Below, in pieces: positions 14,201 to 29,000 of a stretch of DNA of 64,000 bases; position 1 is the stretch's first letter; every line of letters begins with the position of its first letter. A model generated the notes under the pieces. It worked only from the letters and a program-made list of their open reading frames with translations. It made no database searches and was not told the origin of the DNA. The position numbers and the translations under genes were made by a program. The DNA lies in NCBI GenBank assembly GCA_034670405.1, contig JAXDDX010000057.1:372001-436000 (forward strand). Direction: 5' to 3'. Origin of the DNA: Hoplostethus atlanticus (taxonomy: Eukaryota; Chordata; Actinopteri; Trachichthyiformes; Trachichthyidae).

Positions 14201-15914
14201 AGCTTCAGGAGTTTGCCTCTCTGGGGGTGTGCGAGGGGGAGTGGGGAACTCTGCCGCGTCCTGGAGGTGGGGAGGGAGGGCAGGCGGGAAGTGGTGTCCG
14301 GAGGGAGGAGGTGGGGAGGCAGGGGCAGGGTCACCTCTCTCTGCCTCTTCAGTAAGGGAGGGCCTGCAGAGGAGGGAACACGAAACATCAACAGACAGGC
14401 CGAAACAAGACAGCCAAATACGGCGATTCGGACAACACATTCCTTTTACCTCCATACAAATGAACCGCAAAGAAAACTTACCTCAGAGCAGAATAGGCTC
14501 GAGATACAGATTCACCTAAAGCTACTTGCGGCTAGACCGCCGAGCTTCAGTGAATCTCTTGAAACCGTCCTAACAAAGCCTTGCCAATTCAATTACACAC
14601 GGTTGAAAACTGAACTCCAGCAGTGGCTGCTACCCTGCAGGATGGCCCACGTTTTCCTGGTTGGGTTGACTTGCCCTCTGTGGCGTAGCAGTCTGTCTGA
14701 GGGTGCTGGGAGTCTGTCTCTGTCATCACTGGCCACCTGGTGGAGTGGATTTGGCCCCGGTCCAGACCCCTCTTATCAGGAGTAGTAGGCTTTAATCTGA
14801 CAGGCAACGCGATGGCCGCCCCATGCAGCTGTTCCCCACTTGGGGCCTGCCTCCCGCTCAGCTCTAAAAATACCCCAGCACTCCCCACTGCAGAATAGAG
14901 CCACACAATCAGAAACTACAGTTTGCATTATAGAGAAGCATCAAGTGAACCGCCCCACCCCTCCAGCCTGCACTTTCCAACAGTCCCTTCCAGCTCATTT
15001 CAGATTTAAAATGGACCTCTGTTACTCCCTCCCTCCCTCCATCTCTCTCCCTGCTGCAGTCAGAACTTAATAACACTTAATGAGGGAGTATGCTTTTCTT
15101 AAGGGCGTAGCAAGCTGCAGTTTACATCTAATAGGGCTTTGCTCATAGTATCAACTATATAGAAAAATGTGCATTGAACTCTAATTGATGCAGAAATGAA
15201 AGGTGATACACAGAGGGAAGATCCAACACCTCCATATTTCAAGCTGTGATGTAGGCCATTCCTCTCACTACATATCTTTATTCAATGGCCCAGCCCCCTT
15301 CGCAGCACAGTCCAAAGCCACACATACTGTATGTCAGCATCTGTGACTAACTTGGCACATGCCGTCTGATAATAGAAACAGCCAAGTCACAACACAGTCT
15401 GGACAAACGGTGATAAGACTCAGCACTCCCTCCAAAGATGAATCAATGGTTACGGAGCAGATAGAAAGGAGAATCGAGGAAATGGACAAGAAAGAATGGC
15501 AGACAATAAGGTTACACTGAAAGCTTTCCATCTTGGCCCCTGTGTTCAGGTATGCAGGGGCTTTGCCACCATGACCAGATGAATAAACCAAGAGTGAGTA
15601 AGGCTCTGCAGCGTCCTGGGACATGAGACACATTTTTTAAAACTTTATTTATCCAGGGAATGTTAACGGAGCACGTTCTTTTACAGTACGGCACTCCCTC
15701 GCATTCGACCGGTTTTCTACAGTTGGCTACTGAGCAGTTGGGGGTGTAATGCCTTACTCATGGGCACTTGGGCAGTAGTTGTTGCAGGAAAGGAGAGCAT
15801 TTGAAACGGGTGATCTTCCCATCACAAGCCATGTCACAAACCCGGTTCTCTAACTTCCACTTTCATGACAAAACAGTAAAAAAGTAAATTAAATAAATAT
15901 CATACGTATGCCGA

Positions 15915-15964
<50 letters not shown>

Positions 15965-18900
15965 ACACACATACACACACACTAATCTGCTGGGAGCAGC
16001 TGGAAGCAGAAGACGCCAAGCCCAGGCAGGGTGTTTAATGATAAACAGAGAGCAGTAAATAAAAGCAGCTGAAGGGAGTGGAGAAACTGGCTTTTAAAAG
16101 CTGTAAGAATGGGAGGACCGTTTCTGTACTGCAGCTAGCAGCTAGCTCATACTGTCCGCAAAAACACACACACACATACATACGTATAAACACATACATG
16201 CATGCAACTACATACACATTCATACATGCATGCACAAGAACACACACCCATAAGAACCCATTTCAGAGCTTGCAAAAAAAGACAAAGATTAATAAACTAA
16301 TTCACTTGTGTCATGTCTAGTGTAGTTAAATAAATGACAGACATTAGATAATCCAATTCATTCACCAAAGCAAAGGCCTATGAAACTACAATTGCCATAG
16401 CAACTAGTCTATTTGCAGTGCAACGTGGGCTATATCACATCCCACTTCCTCCGTCTCTAAAACTGTGGATGAGAAAAATCCCACATACCAGGTTAAACAG
16501 AGTCATAGCCATTCCTGTTCCTCTTCAAGGCCACATTGTGTTTCAGAAGTGATGATGAAAATAAATCATCTTTACAAATTTAAAAATCACTTTTCATCTC
16601 ATTCACTGAACTTTTATGCCGTAGTTCAGGGGTGTCGAACCATGTGACACGGAGGGCCGAGAGTATGCAGGTTTTCGTTGCAACCGAAAACAATACACCA
16701 GGTGATTGGCACTGGTTATCACACCCTCAACCAGAGAGGAGGGACTAATCAGTGAAATCACCTGGTGTAGTCTTTGGTTGGAGTGAAAATCTGCATACAC
16801 ATGGCCGTCCGTGGCACATGGTTCGACACCCCTGCCGTAGTTGAATGTATCACAAGTGAAATACCACGGGCCTTTATATTTCCTACTGGGGTCAAGTTCA
16901 GTTCCTATTGCCAGACATGCTCATTTATTTTGAAAGTTTGCTGGCATCAAAAATATGTTGCTACATCACCTAAAAAGTAAGCCAAGCAAATACCAAACTC
17001 TAAATCAAATACCTCAACTTGACTCTGACGTGCGAGTTGTGCGGGGGGGAGACAACCCCATCTAGAACTTCACCAAAAATCTTTACCTTACAAGATAACA
17101 ACTTAGTCTCAGACTGAGAGACACTTACAGATGCCAGGTAATCAGTATTTGTAGTGCAACTGATCATGTTCCTCACCGACAAAGTCAGACTCTCTCTACC
17201 ATCAAGTATCAGAAAGTACACAGAAGCAGGGGAGGGTGTGTGTGTGCGTGGAGAGGGCCAAAGCGAAACATGCTCTAACCTGTCGCATTTTCCACAAGAC
17301 ACCACGTCTCATTCCACAACTTCTCTCCTTCCTTTCCTCCTTCCCTCCCCTTCATCTGTCTATTTGTCTCTCCCTCCCTCCCATCTGGTGAGGTCAGCAG
17401 AGGCACAATGTAATTAGCAGTAGTTACCTACGGGACATCTGCTGCGGGCACCCTGGTAGGACTTAAAACACAGACACACACACACAGACAGAGAGCAGCC
17501 CGATGGCAGTCATCAACTCACCCAGCACTCAGCCACGGAGGAATCCATCAGACAACTTCACTAACTAAGTGATGGAAATGCCTTCTCTTTAGCTCCCGCT
17601 GCACTCCAAATGCCAGAGCCACTAAACTGTACCTCCCTGTCCTTCTCTGTGACTCTGACTGACTCCCTCATGCACACTCACACAGCAGCACATGCTCAAG
17701 TGCTTCTCTGAACTCTGGCTTTTGTTACACTCTGTCTGGCCTGCGCAAATGACTTCAGTGGGGCTGAGCGCCTGCCCAAATTCCTCCCGCTCCGGGCTTC
17801 ACGGCTTCAGTTCACACAGCCAAACAGACTGAGCAAGACTGACAGCTAGGACAGCCTCTGGAGGGCGGGGTAAAAAACACATATGCCCCCCCACCCCCAC
17901 CCAACACACACACACACACACACACATCCTTGACCATGCAATCTCTCCCTCTCTCTCCCTCTCTCGGACACATGTACGGGATGGTAACACAATCTATCAA
18001 AGGACCCTATAGTAGAAATGTCTGTCTCACTCCTCCTCGCTTGTCTCCAACAGGACTGATAGGACAAGTGGTGTGACTGACAGGCAGCAAGTGCTGCTGT
18101 GGCATGCGGGATGGCTCCTGGGCATGCAGCAGACAGCAGGAGAGAGTGTGGTGAGAGAGAGAGTGACAAAAAGATAGATGACGGAGATGAACAGAAGGAC
18201 ATGAGAGAAGACAAAACAGCTAAGAGCAAAGAAATCAACGCTAATGATTTACATTTAATGACATAGATAACACGTGTATTGTGCCGTACATTAGCCGTAC
18301 ATTCATAACACACCCATAGATGTACACTGAACATCACGCGTTTACAAAGGAATGACATACATGGAAAGTTAGTCTAGCCAGAGCTGTTAAAAGTGCTTAA
18401 ACTAATAGTGAATGCCCATATGGAAACACACCGAGGTCAAGCTGAACGGCACACAGGTTTACTGTGTGTATTTAACTTAGTCAGGAGTTTTAACAACATA
18501 ACGGGTTCACTGCAATGACATCAACCAGTAAAAATCTGGAGGCTCCTAAACCCAATGCTCTTTCTTATTTGACCAATCAGACACTGACTTTTAAACCACT
18601 GCAGACAGTAACAACCTACCAGACCCCCTCGAGGTGTCTCAAAGCCAAACAAAGCCACCAAAGTGACTCTCCAACCGTGTGGAAATCCATTTGGAAAATG
18701 TGTATGAGATTCCCCCATTGCAGAGATAAGTTAACACCAATATATTTCCTCCGATAGATTGAAAGTACGAAAAAGTCAGCTCTAAAAAGTCAACATATAC
18801 AAATAATTCTGATTGTATTTCAAGCTTGAAAAACCAGCCAACCAAAAAAATGAGCAATCTTCCAACAGCCCTGTTCTTCATCTTGACCAGCTAAAATCCT

Positions 18901-20024
18901 TCGGGATTACAAGAACACAGTCTGACTGAATTTATACTTTCTGAAAGAGCACAGCCCCTTGCAGCCATTACTCTTGTGTTCTCCAGGGTATGCTGGCACT
19001 GTTAAAGTAGACTTTAATGACATAATATTGGCTAAATGACACTGACAATGACAAATGATCTGTGATATACACTAAACAGCAAAAGCATTGGAACCATGAG
19101 GTGAAGGTGGTCTTGTTTGTGTTGCCATTGTTTCAACACTGTTCAGGTGCTCATGAAAACACACACATTTGCCTAATATTCATTTTTTTATGTTAAATCC
19201 ATATTATACTATAGATCATTTAATAGTTGTTAAGTCTGATAAGTACTTATGGTAGTTGACTATGTATCAGTTATATAGTAGGTTGACAAAGACACTCACC
19301 CGCTGTCCTGCGGTTCCTCAACAGGATCCTGGACTGTGTCTTTCTCTGGAGTTTCCCCAACTGGCTCCTTTAATGGTTCTTCTGGTGGTACACTGATTGG
19401 CTCCTTCACTGGTTCAGGGAGCTCTACTGCCTTCTTCGTTGGTTCCTGGAGCTCTACTGCCTTCTTCGTTGGTTCAGGGAGCTCTACTGGCTCCTTCCAT
19501 GCTTCTGAGGACTCTGCTGGCTTCTTTGTTGGTTCTGGGAGATTTACTGGCTTCTCTGTTGGTTCTGCGAGCTCTACTGTCTTCTTCGTTGGTTCTGAGA
19601 GCTCTAATGGCTTCTCTGTTGGTTCTGCGAGCTCTACTGTCTTCTTCGTTGGTTCTGGGAGCTCCACTGGCTCCTTTAATGGCTTTTGGGAGCTCTACAG
19701 TCTTCTCTGTTGGTTCTGGGAGCTCTACTGGCTTCTCTGTTGGTTCTGGGAGCTCTACTGGTTTCTCTGTTGGTTCTGGGAGCTGTATTTGCTCGTTCAC
19801 AGGTTCTACACGTGGGATCTCTGTTGTGTTTTCTGCTGCCTGCTCCAATGGTGGGTTCTCCTCCTGGCTGAGAGGAGCAGCTACCTCCTCGGTCGGAGTA
19901 AGAAACTCCTGTTGAGGGGAATCAAGAGATGGGAGGGGCCTGGAAAAACAATACAAGAGAGGGGGTTGGGGCATTTGTTGTTTAGTTTACAGAAGTTACA
20001 CAAGGAATGAGTGACAAATGACAA

Positions 20025-20064
<40 letters not shown>

Positions 20065-23000
20065 GCGTGTGCGTGTGCGTGTGCGTGTGTGTGTGTGTGT
20101 GTGTTATTGTTTCCATTGCACTGTGAACAGCTGTGTGTTTGGAGTGAGAAAAGGTTCATTCTTGCCCTGAAGAACAGAGCTGATGTCACAGCTGATGTCA
20201 TCCTTTGGCTGCGTTACTCCCATTAGGATTCAACAGGCAGAGTCATCTGACCCTGGCTCCAGTCACTACAAAGTCCAGCTCTGTGTTTACTCCCTCATTC
20301 ATATTCACTGTCATGCTGCTCTCTCTAATATCACTTATAACAACTCCTGAACATGGTTTTATTAGAATAACAAAAACACTCTGCAAAAACCAATGAATCC
20401 AAAGTTACTGATAAATAATTAGGCACAGATGTGGAAATATTTATATAACAAAAGTGATCGTCAATCTAATTCATAATATGTCAGTCTTGGTTCTATTGTG
20501 GCTGATACCATTTTCATTGTTGAAACCTCCATATAGGCGAGCACTATTGCACTAGGAATTAAGAGAAAAACCCAAAGCAGAATGTGCCTTATGTCCTGTG
20601 GTGCATGTGAATAGACAATGTATGACAGCATGCTAACAAAGAATCTACTTTGTGTAACACACTAGGGGGAAGAGCTCTGATGTCCTAAACTGACCTTTTC
20701 ATAATCCAGGCACATACAGAGACATGGCATTAACCATCAACATGCTCCTCTTACCCATGAGGGCTTGTGTGTTTGTAGAATATTACCACTACTGTTGGGA
20801 TCAAGCCCCCACCCCCCCACACCCCAATGAAAACCACTCTCCGCATTTCAACACACTCTTATGGTTACCTTGAAGATGCAAGTGTATCAGAGGTGTCCAC
20901 TGTGTTCTCTGGTTCAGCTTGAGAGAGGAAAGCAGCTTCTCGCAGAGCTTTAATCCAATCTACCTCCGGTTCTTGTGGTGTTTGACTCGTTGACGTACTG
21001 ACAGTAATACCTGTAATCACAGATACTTGTTCGATAGGAAAGATGGGGGCGAGGGCCTTTTCAACTGATTTCCCTGCTGGGGGGTCACACTGGGGAGCGT
21101 CAACGAGCAGGGTCACCGCAATATCCTCTGGGGCCTTCGACACAACTGAAGGACTTGCAATTACATGGCGATCTGTTAGTGATTCTGTGACAGTCCCGTC
21201 ACTCACAGACACTTGGTTGGTAGGAGTTGCTGTGTCAGGGGTTTTCTCCTCTGGGTTCTCCAACTGGGAGGGATCTGCAAGAGGGGTCACCACAATATCT
21301 TCCGGGGACCCTGACAGAGCAACTGGTGGAATTGCGATAACGTCATGAGTTATAACTTCATCTGTTTATTATTGTCATTAGCTGTTGTCTCCTCACCGAC
21401 AGTGTGACAAACAGAGGTTTCAGTCCCACTTCCACGGGGGTCTGAAACTTGAATTGATCCCGTTCCCCTGACTTCAGCGTTCTCCGTTAGATTTATGAGC
21501 CCCTGTTTTTCCTCTGCCTCATTGTTCATCGCCCTCATCTGATTCTGTCCGCTGCCCTGGCTGCTCTGTTTCTTTTCATCCAAGGCTGCTTTATCTTCCT
21601 TTGTGGCCTCCTCTACATCGGGGCCTTTTATGGGTGTTTGTACTACTGTGCTGCTTTGTGTGGCTGCAGTTTTATTGGTGCTCTGTAGCTCAAGAGACTC
21701 ACACACTGCGCCCTGAATTTCACAAATGTTGCTTTTTCGCAATCGCTGCAGAATTGAACTCCGTTTCCACAGTTTCTGGTTGTCCCACAGAGTCAGCCCA
21801 ACTGCTGGATATGTTTGTATGAATGTCTTTGGCCTGGTTTGTCCCAGGTTCATCCTCTGTGTGGATGTCATGCATATCTGTGCTGACCTGTGATGAAACA
21901 GACGATCCCGAAGGTGAAGTCTCATGTTTGTGTGATGTAGGAATCAACAGGAGCAGCAGTGTTCTCCGAGGCCTCAGGTTTTCCACGTTGGTCTTGACAG
22001 GCAGCTGACAGAACGCTTTTCCCCTGACCCATATCACCCACATCACTCACTATCTCAGCGTTTGACATGAAATCTGGATCTGACTTAGCTACTCCTAAAC
22101 CAGCGCTTTGATTCTCATACACTTCCTGTCTTTTCTCGCCTCTATGAAGCATGTCTGTGTCAGCTAAGGTATCTCTCTCAGCTCTTACAGTCTCATTTAA
22201 ACCACTGGCAAGGTGAGTAGGCAGATAAACCCCTGGTACAGTCCTTGCTCCCTCACTTTTCTCTAGACCTATCGCTCGATCACTGACGCCGGCTGTCATC
22301 GCCTGTCAACTCATCTCGGCTTCTCGACTGACACAAACTCCCAATCGTGTCATCTCCTCCCGTTACCCCCGGAAACAGCGCCGGGCTCTGTCTGATTTGA
22401 CTGTCAGGCCCTTCTCCCCCCTCACGCCACTCCACACAACCACCTGACAATTCCTCCGTGGCATGGTGCTGCTGTTGCTCTTGTTGCTGAGCAAAACGAT
22501 TTGGAGCTGGTGTGGACTGTGATTGGTTAGGTGCCGCACTCCAATCTGGTGCTGTGTCCCTGTCAGTCCCTGTTGCTGGAGGAGTTTGGTGCAGACTCGG
22601 GTCTAAAAGAGGCTGAGCTTCGCTACCAGACTCTACCTCACCACCTAGCGTGTCCTCAGATAACCCGGCAGGTCTGCAGCTGTCAGGAGTCTCCCTTTTA
22701 GATCCAATGGTACTTTTCTTCTCTCCCTCCTCCTTTATATCTACTATTGGTGATTCAGTCTTTTGTACTATCTGTTCATGCCGTGGTTGCAGGTTTCCAA
22801 TTTCCCCTCCGCCCTCCTTATCTGGCACTTTATCCTGTTGTGGTACTGGGTCTGTCTCTCCTGTCTCCTCGCTTTCCTCTGTTTTCTCTCGTTTATTCAT
22901 TGTTTGTTTCTCTCGTGTCATTTCATCACGAGTCTCACTGGGAGGCAGGTCAGAGCTGAATGCTGGGCTGACATTTATGAGGTTATCCTTAATGGATGCA

Positions 23001-26000
23001 TCACAACTAACAGGTTTAATGCCGATGGGCTCCAACCCAGACTCCAGTTCAATGTTAGATAGCAAAGGTACATTTTCAGACCCACCCATTGTCAGTACTG
23101 TATCAAGAGGCTGAGATGGGGGAAGTTCTCGTTCTTCTGTCTCACTCTGTGGAGATGTGATTTTCACGTCAGGTTTAATATCTAGACTAACAGTCACAGA
23201 ATTCACAGGTTCAGCGATGTGCTCTTTTTGATCGTCCATTATCTTATCACTCTCATTCACATCATCGGTGACATCATGACCCTGTGCTGAAGACATTTGT
23301 CTAGTTTCCCTCCTCTCATCATCCTCCAGCTCCCTAATGTATGTGATGCTGTCACTGCCAGCACTGTGGCTTTCTGTCTGTTCAGGAAGGAAGATGTCAC
23401 AGTCGTTAATGAACTCTAAGTGACTCAGCATTGGGCCAGGAGGCCTCAGCACCACTGTGTTACTGAGTTTATTGGCACATTGCTTGCTATGGTCAGAGGT
23501 TGTCACTTCTGAAATCGTTAATTCATCCTTTGCCAGAACAGCAGAGTCCATCGTGCACACAAACCCCTCTGTAGCTTGTGTGGGACCCGTGATAACTAGG
23601 CCATGAGGAGTTGATTGATCTAATTGCTGTGAAGGCTGATCACTGGAGTCATTCAGCTTTGTCTGCATAGAGGCTGTGCTGGTCAGAGTCATGCTTTTTA
23701 AACTAGAGTCGACCTCAGTAGAGAGCCGCCCTACAGGCAACACAATGGGGACATCGCTAAAGGGCTTGCAGGTAAGATTATTATCAACACACGACATGGA
23801 AGGTAAGGAGAGAGAATGTTGGTTACCATCTTTTTCCTCGACAATGACAGGCTCCACAACGGCATCACTTATCAGAGGTGACTCCTGAGGTTTGTAAGTC
23901 TTGACTAATCCTTTAGCATCTCCATTAGGCTTGTCTGCCTCTATCCCATCTGACAAACATGTTTTTGCAGCATCCTCTTCTGTTCCCACCTCTCCTTGCT
24001 TCGTCACCCTTGCTGATACCTCCTCAGCTTCCTCGGTTATCAGCCTCAGAGAGGGCACTCCCTTCACACTGAGCGGTGTTTAAAAGGTCCAAACATTTTT
24101 TATAATCAGGCTGTTTCTTCTCTGTAGTACATGGAAGTGGTTGCTTCAACCAGGCCTCATTCTCTGATTGTACATCCACAGTGTTTACCTTTGAGATGTC
24201 TTCAGATGTCTTGGTCTCTTCTTTCTTCAAATGTGCCCCGTCCAACTCGACATCTTTCTGTAGCTTTGGCAAGTCAGTTGAACTCTGTATTGCTGGCTCA
24301 TCCTTGGTAGGAGCTGCCTGCAGGGGGGGTTCTGGCTTCTTCAAACTAAGGAACTCCTGGAAGATGAAGCTGGCCTCCACAACAGGATGGTGCAAATTCT
24401 CGTGTACAGTTAATGGAGGCAAAGAGGCACAGTCCATAGCCGGCGCTGAGGTGTTCCTGAGACCCACAGAGGAACTGTCCTCTTGTTTCACAGTGTCATT
24501 AAAGTGAACTCTCTTGTTGCCTCCACTGTTGTCACATACAGACACACCTACTTTAGACATAGTATTGCTAATACTACTGCTCTGGGTCTGGATTTGCCCG
24601 AGGGTCTCAGCTTCACTCTCGGCTGTCCTGGTTTCTGTAGTGCTACTTTCAAGTTGGACCTGTTGATTGTTGCTCACCACGTTGTCTGGGCTCTGTTGTG
24701 CAGTCAAAGGCTGAGGTGAGATTGAAGACAGACAGCCACCGCTGTAGTTTCTCTCTCTGTCTGTGATGGAGGATTCTTCACAAGTGGGTCCTGAGGATAG
24801 TGTTTCCTCTGAAATCAGACTTTTTTTGAGATCAGCCCTTGGCCCTCCCTCTGTACTGCTGGAGCTCTGTTCCAAATGAGTGGCGAAATGTGAAATTGCT
24901 GTTCTGTGCTGCTCCTGGCGGGGCTGTGGGAGACAGTCCTGTTCAGTGCAGATGCTCTCAGTGATGGTAGCAATCGGCTCACTCCAGCTCTGTGACTTCA
25001 GTTGTGACTCGGCAGCATCAGGGGGCGGACACGTCTCAGTCTCAGCTGATGACACCCCACTAGCGGAGCCTTCTGGCTGGCTGAGTGAACTGTGCTCTCT
25101 AGCCAGCTCTCCTCGCTCTCCCACCTCCTCTCCTGCCCCTCCCTCTCCCACTCGCTCCAATCCCACAGCACTGTGTTCCTGGCAGTCAGGTCCAGTCAGT
25201 AGCCCTAGGGGAGAAGTATTGATATAAGCTTCTATCCGGACTGTCTCCTTTTCTCCCTCTTCCTCCCTGGCAGGAGAGAGTGCCTCTGTGTCTGTGGCGC
25301 TAATGGTCGGCTCTGTCAGTCCCTTCATTTCAGTCACAACCGAGTTGTGTGGCATTTTGCTGCTGCGGCTCTTCTCAGATGCAGCCTGTCTCTCCTTGGC
25401 CGAGAAGGCAAGTGAGCATTTTTCCTGCAAACAGATTAATGAGAGCTGAGGGAGGCTGTCCAGGAGCCCCTTTCTCTCCCCTCCTGCAGGGCTCAGGCAC
25501 TTTTCTATTCCTCCCAGATCTCTGCCTCCTATTGCTTCCTCGCTTTCTGTGAGTGCTACAGTAGCTACTCTCACCAGTGAATCACGCCTCTCGTTTTCTC
25601 CCTCTCCCTCACATTCTATCAATTCTGGCATCGTGGGTGTTGTCAATAGCAACGCAGCGGGCCACTACTGAAGCCTCTTCAAGGGCGCTCTCCACCCTCC
25701 TCTCTCCTACACAAGTTGGGCTCTGGGAGAGTGGGCTCCGGTGGCCCAGTGTGTCTATCCCTGCTTCTGAGGCAACTACAGCCTCCTGTGTTCCTGCGTC
25801 TGATGTCTTATCAGTAGTAGTAGTAGTACCTGAAGCAGGGCTGGGATGGACTGGATTGATAACTGTGGTTTGGACATATGTCACGGGTGTATTTCCCTCA
25901 GTGTCGACTCCTCTGGTTGCATGTTGCTTCCGGTGTGGGGTTTCGTCTGAGCTGTGATTCATGCTGCAGGGGGCATCTGTACGGCTGCGGTTATCTGGCT

Positions 26001-29000
26001 GCCGGGCCCCCTGTGAAAGAGCCTGGCTGGAGGCAGGTGAACAGGCCAAGTCTGTAAGATGATCCGGCCTGCTATGAGTGGGTGATAGTGGGGGGCTGGA
26101 GCAGGGCTCTCCCCTGGGACTCAGCTGTTCCTTGTAATCCAAACCATCATGGGGCTGTTCTTTACATACCACCGTCTGGGTGTCTGCCTGTGACACTGAC
26201 TTGGTTTCCTCTGAATCTGTGTTAGCGTCAACGTGTTTGCCTGCATTTGAAATTGACAGAGCCTCTGTATCATTGTGAGGTTGTATCACTGCCTTTGCCT
26301 CCTCCCCCGTCTCTGCACTCTTCTCTATCTTTTTCTTTTTCTTGTGCCTCTTTTTTTCTCGTGTCTTTGCCTCTTTATCTTGCTCAGCCCGTCTGTCACT
26401 CGGTGAATTCATCTCTGTGTCTGGCTTTGACCCCTGATCCTGCTCCGTCGGCTTGCCTGCTTGTGTCTGTGTTTCTGACTCTGACACTCCATGTTTGTTT
26501 CTTAGATGAGGCGTACTGCTCTCTAACGTTCCATAAACCGAATCATCTTTTTTTCCATTTCCCTCTAGACAAATACTGGACAGTGACTCTTTCTTTAAAT
26601 TAACATCACTTTGTTTTTCTTTCTTAATGTCTGCCAACTCTGTTAAAGCATCCTCGGTGGCTTTCATCTCAGTCACTTCACAATCCACAGTGCCATTGTC
26701 CTCTCTCACATCCTCCCTCTGCTCAGTGAATACAGGATCTTTCGGGGTTTCCTTAAATGAATCCATATTTGTTGCTGCCTCTGATTGTGCGTGGGTGTGT
26801 GTTTGCTTCTGCTCCACTATCTCTGTTTCTTTTAGTGGCTTAATCTCTGGACAATTATCCTGACTCAGTCTTGTGTTTTGTGTGTATTCTTTACTCTCCC
26901 CAGCACCATTCTGAATACCTAGTATGTAATTCCTGAAACTAAACACAGCTGTATCCTTCTGACTGTTTGTCGCCTCACTGTTTCCATGTGTACTCTTGTT
27001 ACCATGGCCCCCGTCGCTATGTCCTGGCTGCACTACGATTGGAGGCAGCACCGATGACTCATTGGACTTATTAACCAGCCCTTTTCCAGTTTTCTTCTCT
27101 GCCCCGGTAGCCGTCTCAGGCATGGGGTTGAGGGGGTCAGTAGGGTGACGTATGCCCAGTGAGGCCATTTGCTCTTCGCATTCCTTGAAGGCCTCTTGGA
27201 GCTCCTGGTCTATGAGCATGGATGGGGAAAAGCTCAGGGGCGGGACACCCAGGAAAGGCGTGGCAGTGGGCTGAGGTGGAGCTGGGTCCCCATCATGATG
27301 CCTGAGACCAGGGTAGGGTGACATAGTTAGTCGGGACCGGCCAGCAGACAGCTGTTCATTCCACGATGCGCCAGAGCACTGCTATTGGCAGGGCAGATCC
27401 AACTCATGCTGCACTCCACAATATGCCCACTGCAATGTGTACACAGCACACAACCTATTCCAAGATGCACATTCCTCATCACAAGAATGAATGCCAGCTG
27501 TCTCCAAACATATGGTAGTTTATTAATGTGGCTGTCCATTCACACACACCAAAACACATGGTTTAGTTAGGCATAAAACTAGGTAGCATTTATGTGATAA
27601 CACTGCAACACTCCTGGACATTTATCGGGTACTTTCAACAGCTAGCCTTCCAACAACATCATTTTGGAGCAATTGCTTGATCTTCAAATTGTACTTTAAG
27701 GGTTAATTACACAAGGGGTAGTTTCAGCCAAGCCCTCTGATTAAAGACACGTTGCAACGGTGCTGATATTCCCGTAACACACAGCTAGCCATGCTTTATT
27801 AGTTGCCATGCAAACTCTTGTGGTAACCAGGGAGGTAGCTAGTGATCTTTCTCTCTTTTCCCTGTTTCTGTTATGTACAGTACACTACCAAGAACCCTTT
27901 TGTTTCATCATTTATCAAAAACTAATACAAGAATTTAGTCAAATGATATTTCTCCAAACAAGATTACACAATTTGAACAATAAATGTATTAATAATTTAA
28001 AATATTTTTAAAGCACTAGCAGTAGCAACAATAACGTATAGAGGATCATATTAATCTAGTCAATATCTGGTATTGATGAAATATAAGGTGTGACAACCTT
28101 TAAGAGAACCTTACCAAATGGTGTATGAACAAGATATTCAGATATATTTCAATTTCATACGAGCATTTCTCAAAGATCTAAAAATGTAGATGTGTATCAG
28201 AAGTAACAACTGAGTGTTTTTGATAAATTATGAAAACAAACAGTTCTTGATAGTGGACTCAGACTTTTGGACCCCACTGAATGTATACTGCTAAGGAGAA
28301 AACATTTCATGGAATACACATACAATGCAAGTATTGTATTAAAATCCATAATACCCTTAAGGGCATTCTTTACTGGGATTATGAGTATCATGAGTATCAC
28401 AGCAAAAACACACTTTCAGGTACTATTGCAATAACACTTCATTGTTATAGAAGAGATAGTAATAATCCTTAAGCCTTGCTCAAACTGTAACTGTAAGGAG
28501 CTACATTAACTAAAGTCATGACATAAGAGCCTTATTACAAGGGAAAAGAGTCACTAATCATTTATGTCACCAGAGATCAACACATGCTCATATTTGCAAC
28601 TAAAAACAATGAGCATGATTCATGGGCAATTATTTGCTCATGAATCATACATCAAAGGTGACATGGCATTGCAACACACACCCTAAAGTGCATAGCTGAT
28701 TTCATTTGTGTAAGAGAGTGAGTGGAAATTATGTCAGTTAGCTAGCTGACAGCTTTGTGCCATTCAGCCGATAAGTGCTGAGTCACTAGGAGGCCATTGG
28801 TTAATGGTACAGTCCAATAGAGTAAGTCCCAATGAGCCACTATAGCCACCATTATTATTTACTTAAAACCAGATGGAAAAACCTGCACTCATATTCAGTC
28901 ATTTTATCAGCTTGTATCTTTAAATAATCTGTCTTGCACAGGATAAAGTCCACATGTGTTCATGTAATACATGCAATCATTAGCTCAAAAGTCATTGCTC

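Larger units (their letters stand above)
14364..19299. other. tacc2 intron with MITE and microsatellites
   Basis: No exon was found. Contents recognised: an old interspersed repeat fragment near 15640-15865, a large CA repeat, a 208-bp hAT-type MITE at 16627-16834 and a short CA run near 17906-17926. The rest is unremarkable. Confidence 0.5.

Noticed and set aside
13730-14785. Long plus-strand open frame (351 codons)
   Set aside because: It overlaps the tacc2 proline-rich exon on the opposite strand and has no splice or family support; it is a shadow of GC-skewed coding DNA.
25609-25652. A short intron separating two tacc2 reading frames
   Set aside because: GT and AG can be found nearby, but joining them leaves the downstream frame wrong; a one-base change explains all six frame changes in the giant exon uniformly.
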